Notes under the pieces: model-generated
Told to the model about the DNA's origin: nothing
Databases searched by the model: none
The model's input: the letters and a program-made list of their open reading frames with translations, nothing else
In this document: piece after piece, positions 57,444 to 64,000 of the stretch
Numbering within the stretch: the first letter of the stretch is position 1
Layout: each line of letters starts with the position of its first letter
Program-made: the position numbers and the translations under genes
NCBI GenBank assembly: GCA_024230295.1
Contig: JAAERN010000009.1
Span: forward strand, 1-64,000
DNA from: Planctomycetota bacterium
Lineage (GTDB): Bacteria; Planctomycetota; Phycisphaerae; Phycisphaerales; SM1A02
DNA: 64,000 nt
Reading direction: 5' to 3'

Positions 57444-57679
57444 ATGCCGGTCAATACTGATTACGCCAACGGCCTGAGAAGAAGAACAACTCGTCTCGAC
57501 TCCTCTCGCTAATCGAGAGCGATGGTTCTACCCAGCACGCGCCGGGCCCGGCATTCGTTGGAAAGCCTAAGTTCGCCACCGGGCCGACGGTCAACGTGGA
57601 ACTTCGTGGACAGCATGGCCAGCGTGTTCTCGACAATAAAACGCCGCCTGGGGTACAGGAATTGGTAGAGAACATCTGA
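57444..57679 (+). pseudogene. small frame-disrupted ORF (possible one-base frameshift or sequence error)
   Basis: MPVNTDYANGL... in frame 1 ends at TAA, while an adjacent frame stays open as ...EKKNNSSRLLSLIESDGSTQHAPGPAFVGKPKFATGPTVNVELRGQHGQRVLDNKTPPGVQELVENI* (TGA 57677-57679) without a usable start. Confidence 0.4.
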
Positions 57680-57714
57680 ACCCCATCTGCCATGGAGTAG
57701 TCCGCGCGGTTGGT

Positions 57715-60441
57715 ATGATCCATGGCATGATCGAGCGCCGCTTTCTGGGGTCCAACACACATCTATTGCACGCTCTGGCGAAGGACCTTGCTGATCGCCA
57801 CCGGGCCGGTGGTGTGGTTGACCTCTCGCGGACCGTGGTCATGCTTCCAACATCACGGGCACCTCGATGTCTGGAGATGCGACTGCTTCACGAGACCGCA
57901 TCAGATCTGTTGACGCCGCCAATCCTCTTGACACCAGCATCGCTGCTCGATCACATCATCGTGCCGCGGCGAACGATCGCCAGCCGACTGGCGAGTGACA
58001 TGGCTTGGCTCGATGTGGTTCGGATGTTGGATGAGACCGATCGGCGCACACTCCTTGGGCACAGCGACCCGATGTCCGTGGCGGAGTCTCATGCGCTTGG
58101 CAACCGACTGGCAGGCGTGTCGCGGGATCTTGCGGCGGCGTTTATGACGCCCGCCGAGGTAGTGTCTCGCTGTGAGGAGCGGGGCGTACCAGTGGACACA
58201 GCGAGATGGGCGATCATTGCCGGACTGCACGAGGCCATGATGGAGAGTCTCGCCGCGCAAGGATTGGATGATCGCGACGCGGCGCATCGTCAGGCAATCG
58301 ACGAGAGTCGACTGCACCTACATGCCATTGATCAGATCACCACGATCTCGGCTGACCTGCCACCTCGGCTTCGTCGCGTTCTAAACATGATTGCGGACCA
58401 GGGCATTCGCGTTGAGAACATCGTGCACGGGGAAAAATCCGACCTTGGCGACACCATTCTTCCCGATGGAACAGTGGACATCGATGCGTGGTGTGAGCAG
58501 GCCATCGACATCGACCATGTCGATGTGGCGGCGCAGACCAAAGACCAGATTGCCGTGGCTTTTGAACACCTCGCTGCGATGGCCCCGGATGGCGAGGGCA
58601 TCGGTGCCCGCGAGGTCCGACTCGTCGTCCCCGACGAGACGCTGCTTGGTCCGCTTCGCGGCGCAGCGATGGCGGAGGGGGTTCCACTGGAGCATTTTGA
58701 AGGCGACACACTTGATCAATCACCCGTCGGTCGCTTTGTCGTGCTGTTGCGTGATGTTGCCGAGTCAGAATCCGCGTCCGCCCTTTCAGCGCTCATCCGC
58801 CATCCCGCCGTGACGTCTTGGCTCCTGCGACAGGGCGTATCAGACCCAGTGATCACCTGGGATGCCATGTGGCGCACCCATGTACCCGGCCCGATCGCGT
58901 GTCTGACTGAGATCGTGCAGGGCACAGGGGCGAGCGCTGTGGTCGAGCCACTGGTGCACCTCACCGATCCATTGATGCAGCCACGACCGCTCGCCGATTG
59001 GGCCGGCGTGCTGCTGCAGCTTCTGACTAAAGTCTTCGATGACGGCGAACCGATCACGGATGCCACTACGCGCATGTTCGACGCGATGCACGGGGTACTG
59101 ACAGAGTTGCACGAACATCCGCCGGGCGAGGCAGTAGCAGCGTGCGACGCGCTGACGCTGGTGATGAGGCAACTCGAGACGATCGCCGCTACACAGCACG
59201 TGAAGACCGGTGGTCTTGATGTGATCGGATGGCTGGACGCGCATCTTGATGATGCGCCCCACATCATCGTGACCGGGCTCAATGAGGGCACGATCCCCGC
59301 GCCAGTCGGCGTGGATGCGTGGCTGCCCGATGCCAACCGCAGGGCGCTTGGTCTTCCAGATCGCCGCGCCCGTGAAGCCCGGGATGCATTTCTGCTGCGG
59401 TCTATGCTGCAGAGCGGGCGCGACGTCCGCTTGGTGTGCGCAAGGAAGGCCAGTGACGGGGAACCGCTGCCACCAAGCCGGCTGCTGCTTCGCGCGTCGG
59501 GGCGGGCGCTGGCCGAGCGCGTGCTGTCGATCATTGGTCCCAGTGCTTCGGAAGGCGTATCAACTCTCGCCGCCCGTCGCACCATCGTTGACCGAGATTG
59601 CTTGTTTGATCCGTACCCGCTGCCGAGTGGCGATCCAATCATTCGATCGATGTCGGTGACCTCATTCAGCCTGTTCATCAAGGATCCATACGCATTCCTG
59701 ATCGAGCGCGACGCCCGTATCAAGGCGCAGGATGTGAAGCTCGAATATCAACTCGACGCTATGGGCTTTGGAAACATGCTGCACGACAGCCTCGAGCAGT
59801 GGGGACGTGAGGAACTTGACCGCGACGCGCCGACCACCGACGCCGAGCGCATAGCCAGCGACATGTGCCACGCACTGGACCACCACATCAAGACGACGTT
59901 TGGCAGCATCGTGGCGCCTGGGGTTCGGTTGCAGGTCGCCATGGCGCGGCATCGGTTGGCCGCACTTGCCCGTGTACAAGCGGCGCGAGCCTCGGCTGGG
60001 TGGCGGATTCACCAGATCGAACACTTCTTCGGGCCGCCAAAGTTCGCTGACTCGCCGTGGCCGATCTTCCCAGATGACAAAGGCCTCTATCTCACGGGCC
60101 GTATTGATCGTGTGGATGTGCACGAGACTCATGGCTACCAAGCGCTCGACTACAAGAGCGGCCGCAAGGCGGAGGGGCCGGACAAGGTTCACCGCACGAA
60201 GAACGGATGGAAGGATCTGCAACTTCCTCTGTACCGCGTGCTGCTGCGATCGATTGGCATTGAAGTACCCAGTCACGGCCTCGGATACGTCTTGGTGCCG
60301 CCACAGGAATCACTGTGCCGCATCGCCATTGCCAGGTGGACCGAAACCGATCTGAATGAGGCTGAGGCGGAGGCTGCCGAGATCGTGCGGATTGTGTCGC
60401 AGGGGCGGCTGCTCGAAGTGGCGGAGGCGTCATTGGAATGA
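57715..60441 (+). CDS. addB: PD-(D/E)XK nuclease family protein, AddB-like
   Basis: 908 aa; FSLFIKDPYAFLIERDARIKAQD; GNMLHDSLEQWG; GRIDRVDVHETHGYQALDYKSGRKA; ATGA overlap with addA. Confidence 0.87.
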   Translation: MIHGMIERRFLGSNTHLLHALAKDLADRHRAGGVVDLSRTVVMLPTSRAPRCLEMRLLHETASDLLTPPILLTPASLLDHIIVPRRTIASRLASDMAWLDVVRMLDETDRRTLLGHSDPMSVAESHALGNRLAGVSRDLAAAFMTPAEVVSRCEERGVPVDTARWAIIAGLHEAMMESLAAQGLDDRDAAHRQAIDESRLHLHAIDQITTISADLPPRLRRVLNMIADQGIRVENIVHGEKSDLGDTILPDGTVDIDAWCEQAIDIDHVDVAAQTKDQIAVAFEHLAAMAPDGEGIGAREVRLVVPDETLLGPLRGAAMAEGVPLEHFEGDTLDQSPVGRFVVLLRDVAESESASALSALIRHPAVTSWLLRQGVSDPVITWDAMWRTHVPGPIACLTEIVQGTGASAVVEPLVHLTDPLMQPRPLADWAGVLLQLLTKVFDDGEPITDATTRMFDAMHGVLTELHEHPPGEAVAACDALTLVMRQLETIAATQHVKTGGLDVIGWLDAHLDDAPHIIVTGLNEGTIPAPVGVDAWLPDANRRALGLPDRRAREARDAFLLRSMLQSGRDVRLVCARKASDGEPLPPSRLLLRASGRALAERVLSIIGPSASEGVSTLAARRTIVDRDCLFDPYPLPSGDPIIRSMSVTSFSLFIKDPYAFLIERDARIKAQDVKLEYQLDAMGFGNMLHDSLEQWGREELDRDAPTTDAERIASDMCHALDHHIKTTFGSIVAPGVRLQVAMARHRLAALARVQAARASAGWRIHQIEHFFGPPKFADSPWPIFPDDKGLYLTGRIDRVDVHETHGYQALDYKSGRKAEGPDKVHRTKNGWKDLQLPLYRVLLRSIGIEVPSHGLGYVLVPPQESLCRIAIARWTETDLNEAEAEAAEIVRIVSQGRLLEVAEASLE

Positions 60442-63400
60442 GCAAGCCCGGCATGTTGATTGAAGCCAATGCGGGATGTGGCAAGACGTACAGCCTTGCG
60501 AATCGAGTCATCGGATGGATGGTGGCGCACCTGCGCGCGGTGGGCGATGCAGGGGCGACCGGCATTCTGGCGGCGACCTTTACTCGAAAGGCAGCAGGCG
60601 AGATTCAAGAGCGGATTCTGTCGCACCTTGCGGAAGGCGCGGCGGACCCGGCGCTGCTTGAAGGGTTTCAAGACAGCATCGGCGTCGATCCGCCGGCGCG
60701 GTGTGAAGAGTTGCAGCAGGTACTCGAGGAATTCGTCCGCGTGCTTGACCGGCTACAGATCAGCACGCTTGATGGGATTTTCCATCGCCTCGCCAAGGCC
60801 TTCCCTGATGATGTGGGACTTCCCGAGGGATGGACCATCGCCGACCGGCCTGCGCTGGAGCGGCTGCAGCGAGAGGCCATCGACGCGTGGCTCTCTCGGT
60901 GTGACGACGACGAGTTGCAGGCTCTGGCGATGGAGGCCGAAGGGGAAATCCTCAAAGGATCTCCGCACGGGTCCATGATCGGGACGCTGTGGGGAACCGC
61001 CGGTGGTGGACTGCTTTCGCTTTGGCGAGCGAGTCAACACTTCGATGGCTCCGCGCCAGCGTGGGACTGGCTGGAGAGTTGCAGTGATGACGACATCAGT
61101 CCAACGGCCGCGTGGCAGACCAGCGAGGCACTGGCGGCGGCCATCAACGCGCTGGGCCGAGCGGACCTGCCACCGAACAAGGACGGATCCGAGCCCAAGG
61201 TGTGGGTGAATGCCCGCGACCGCGTGGTCAGCCAGGCGCTCGAATCGAATTGGCGAGATGTGCTGGAAGACACACTGGTTGTGGCGGTGGTTAATGGCGC
61301 GAAGTTTAGTTCCAAGAACGCGCCGTCCGACTTTGAGGCGGCGCTGCAGCCCATAGTGTCCCATGCCAGGGCAGATCTGATGCGCCGAGCGCGGCTTCGT
61401 GTGCGCGTTTGGTCCAATCTTCTCCGCACACTCGACGATCAGTATCGGCGGCACCAACGGTCAACCGGACAATATGACTATGCAGACATCACCGATCAAC
61501 TTGTGCAGGCCGACCTGCTCAGCGAGGTGGGCGGGGATGTGCTTGCTTGGCGTCTCGACTCAACGATTCGCGATCTGGCGCTGGACGAGTTTCAGGACAC
61601 ATCAGTGCCACAGTGGAAGGTGATCGAACCTGTCATTGAAGAGATCTTTGCTGGCGAAGGCGCGCACGAGACGCCCCGGCACCTGCTAGTCGTGGCCGAT
61701 CCGAAGCAGTCGATCTATGCGTGGCGGGGCGGCACGCCGGATGTCCTACGGTCGGTGAAGCAGGCTGGCGGCGAGCAACTCGAAACAGGTGAACTCGCTC
61801 GGAGTTATCGATCGGCGCCGGAAATCATGGCCTTTGTCAACGAAGCCTTTGGCACGATCGATACCAACGCCGCGCTTGATGGCGCAGCGGACAAGCACCC
61901 CGCGGTCCCCGATGAGGTTATGCAGCGAGCGGGTCTGCCGAAAGTGAACCCCGGTGGTCCGGTGGCCGAAGTCCGATCCGGGTGGCACTGTCCGGCCCAT
62001 GCGTCTGCGCGGACCGAGTTGGCTGGTGACGTCGCGGCGTGGCTCTCGCCAAAGGATGATGACGCGCACCTAGAGTACGTTGCGGACATCATCGAGGATC
62101 GCGCCGCTGTCGGCGCCGGGGTCGGAGTGCTGTGTCCGACCAACGGCCAAGTTGCCGATCTCTCGCACGAACTTCGCATGCGTGGTGTGGCGGTCAGCGA
62201 AGAGGGGGCGGGCGGCGCAGCCTCAATTCCTGCTGTGGCTGCGATGCTTGATGTCCTGCGATTTGCGTCGCATCCAGGGGATCGCGCCGCAGCCTTTCGT
62301 GTGTCGCATTCACCGCTCGGCCCGATGATTGGATTGCATCCGCTGGAAACGATCGCTAAGAAGGAACGCGATGCCACGTTGGAGCGCATCTCGCTCGGTA
62401 TTCGCTCTCGCATCGCCAAAGAGGGACTTAGTGAGACACTTGCCACACTGGTCCGACAGAGCGGGGATTCTTGCGATGCACGAGGACAGTTCAGCCTTCG
62501 ACTGGTGGCGGATCGCGCCGCCGAGTGGGAGGAGGGTGGCCCGCGCGACACCATGGACTTTGTCCGCACCATCGAACAGACTGGGTTTGGCGCGCCGAGC
62601 GATGCGGCAGTCCGCATCATGACGCAGCACAAGGCCAAAGGCCTCGAGTTCGATGAAGTCGTGCTTCCGTGGCTCGATCGACCGATGGCCAAGGCGAGGC
62701 AGATGCCATGTTTCCCATTTTCAGGCGATCCACTCGAGCCGCCTCTGGCAATGGCGCCGGAGGTCTCACAGAAGCAGCGAGTACATGCGCCTGTGCTTGA
62801 AGCGTTTCAGAATCAGAGTTGGGCCGCGGGTCTGGCTGATTCGCTATCGCTTCTCTATGTCTCGATCACACGCCCACGCACCGGCCTGCACCTGGTCTTC
62901 AGGCCCTCAGACAAAGATCCTCAAGAACAACTGACGTCCGCAACTTTTCTCCGCGCCGCGATCGATGATCTCAACCGCAACTTCTCGAAGGCAGTGGACG
63001 AGATCGACACGCGGCCGAAGGAGCCGTTCTGGACGCGCTCTGGTGGTGCGTTTCAAACAAGTGGTGGGGGCGAGGCGTCGCAGGCTGCGGAGTCGGTGTC
63101 GCTGGTTCGCATCCGTGTAAGCGATGTACCGACCGTCCTAGCGCCCTCATCACACGAGCAGACGGGGTCCATCGCCGATCGCTGGCCGCTGTTGCCGGGC
63201 CGCGCGCGACGCGACGGCGTGATCCTGCATGAACTCTTCCGGCTGGTCCGATGGCTTGATGATGGTCCAGTGGATGACGCGGCGATTGAGCGGGCCTTCG
63301 ACGAAGCGGCACTGCAACTCGGACGTCCCGTCGGCAGCGACTTGCGGGCAGCGTTGCAGACGAGGTTCATGGAGTCACTGGGCGGCCCGGTCGGCGCCGC

Positions 63401-63716
63401 GCTTCGGCGGGAAATGCATGCCGCATGGAAGGTAGAGACGCTCGAAGCGATTCCCGAACATCCCATACTGGTGCAAACCGAAACCGGTGTCATCCGCGGC
63501 CGCATCGACCGGCTCGTGCTGGGCAAAGACTCCTCAGGCGCGGTCGTGCGCGCTGCCATCCTCGACTTCAAGACCGGTCACGCCGAAACAGAAGCCGAAC
63601 TACAGGCCGCTCGGGAGTGGTATCAACCTCAACTCGACCGCTACGCAGAAGGCGTTGCCGCGATCTATGGACTTCCTCTTGAGTCAATCGATACAGGATT
63701 GCTTTTCGTCGGGTAG
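60438..63716 (+). CDS. addA: UvrD-family helicase/nuclease, AddA-like
   Basis: IEANAGCGKTYSLANRVIGW; AATFTRKAAGEIQERIL; LALDEFQDTSVPQWKVIEP; C-terminal GRIDRLVLGKDSSGAVVRAAILDFKTGHA. Confidence 0.92.
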   Translation: MSKPGMLIEANAGCGKTYSLANRVIGWMVAHLRAVGDAGATGILAATFTRKAAGEIQERILSHLAEGAADPALLEGFQDSIGVDPPARCEELQQVLEEFVRVLDRLQISTLDGIFHRLAKAFPDDVGLPEGWTIADRPALERLQREAIDAWLSRCDDDELQALAMEAEGEILKGSPHGSMIGTLWGTAGGGLLSLWRASQHFDGSAPAWDWLESCSDDDISPTAAWQTSEALAAAINALGRADLPPNKDGSEPKVWVNARDRVVSQALESNWRDVLEDTLVVAVVNGAKFSSKNAPSDFEAALQPIVSHARADLMRRARLRVRVWSNLLRTLDDQYRRHQRSTGQYDYADITDQLVQADLLSEVGGDVLAWRLDSTIRDLALDEFQDTSVPQWKVIEPVIEEIFAGEGAHETPRHLLVVADPKQSIYAWRGGTPDVLRSVKQAGGEQLETGELARSYRSAPEIMAFVNEAFGTIDTNAALDGAADKHPAVPDEVMQRAGLPKVNPGGPVAEVRSGWHCPAHASARTELAGDVAAWLSPKDDDAHLEYVADIIEDRAAVGAGVGVLCPTNGQVADLSHELRMRGVAVSEEGAGGAASIPAVAAMLDVLRFASHPGDRAAAFRVSHSPLGPMIGLHPLETIAKKERDATLERISLGIRSRIAKEGLSETLATLVRQSGDSCDARGQFSLRLVADRAAEWEEGGPRDTMDFVRTIEQTGFGAPSDAAVRIMTQHKAKGLEFDEVVLPWLDRPMAKARQMPCFPFSGDPLEPPLAMAPEVSQKQRVHAPVLEAFQNQSWAAGLADSLSLLYVSITRPRTGLHLVFRPSDKDPQEQLTSATFLRAAIDDLNRNFSKAVDEIDTRPKEPFWTRSGGAFQTSGGGEASQAAESVSLVRIRVSDVPTVLAPSSHEQTGSIADRWPLLPGRARRDGVILHELFRLVRWLDDGPVDDAAIERAFDEAALQLGRPVGSDLRAALQTRFMESLGGPVGAALRREMHAAWKVETLEAIPEHPILVQTETGVIRGRIDRLVLGKDSSGAVVRAAILDFKTGHAETEAELQAAREWYQPQLDRYAEGVAAIYGLPLESIDTGLLFVG

Positions 63717-63952
63717 TTGGACGAATTCAATCTCTAAGGTCTTGCGACCAGCAACGTACTTCGGCCTGCAGTGCCATCGAAAGACATCCCAGTGCGGGCC
63801 CAGACCCGCTCATATTCGATGACCGCATCGGAATTCCCGTGGATGCGCGAGAACGCCCCGAAAGAGAGTTTCTCGCGCCTCATACACATGATGACCACCG
63901 GAGTCCCTCTGGAATCGCATTCAAGCGACCTCTTGTCTTAGAGTATTGCACG

Positions 63953-64000
63953 ATGTCCGCCGTGCCAAAGATAATTGTCACTGAACCTTTGACCGAGGAG
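63953..64000 (+). CDS. start of a CDS truncated by the window, possibly phosphoglycerate dehydrogenase
   Basis: MSAVPKIIVTEPLTEE, resembling the N-terminus of SerA proteins; only 16 codons visible. Confidence 0.45.
   Translation, partial: MSAVPKIIVTEPLTEE

Noticed and set aside
57404-57679. In-frame TGA (57458-57460) as a selenocysteine codon
   Set aside because: No convincing SECIS-type hairpin directly downstream; a one-base frameshift explains the downstream frame more simply.
58716-59723. 335-aa antisense ORF inside addB
   Set aside because: Ser/Arg-rich low-complexity translation antisense to a clear CDS; typical shadow ORF of a GC-rich gene.
61805-62692. 295-aa antisense ORF inside addA
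   Set aside because: Shadow ORF with Ser/Ala/Arg-rich composition; the sense strand has helicase motifs.
1-64000. CRISPR arrays, rRNA operons, prophage or IS transposase genes
   Set aside because: Looked for spaced direct repeats, rRNA signatures and transposase motifs; none seen.

Overview
The window is a gene-dense bacterial chromosome segment. Gene content suggests Planctomycetota, probably Phycisphaerae-like, but this is inferred from gene style and not from any database search. I see about 50 protein-coding genes on both strands, one tRNA-Ala(TGC), one solitary REP-like palindrome and a few candidate hairpins. There is no CRISPR array, no recognisable transposase and no rRNA. Most content is housekeeping: DnaE, DnaA, HolB, ArgS, TsaB/TsaC, Lgt, TrpD, Fbp, an AddB/AddA pair, and ResB/CcsA cytochrome c maturation. 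There is also a propionate / short-chain acyl-CoA set: PrpD, PrpB, PrpC, 3-hydroxyacyl-CoA dehydrogenase, thiolase, and a B12-domain-MeaB fusion. The items most worth a second look are: (1) a TPR protein with two tandem RNA polymerase alpha-CTD domains and no alpha-NTD; (2) a cobalamin-binding domain fused to a MeaB-type GTPase with no mutase catalytic domain; (3) a VKOR protein carrying two DsbA-like domains, one without its CXXC; (4) an ECF sigma / membrane Ser/Thr kinase / methylisocitrate lyase run with translational-coupling spacing; (5) a small membrane ORF with a perfect Shine-Dalgarno but an apparent AUA start, ending inside a REP-like hairpin next to a tRNA; (6) a 435-bp convergent dnaA/trpD intergenic region with six CTGTCG motifs and long inverted repeats; (7) a small frame-disrupted ORF upstream of addB. 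All family calls are from reading the translations by eye.
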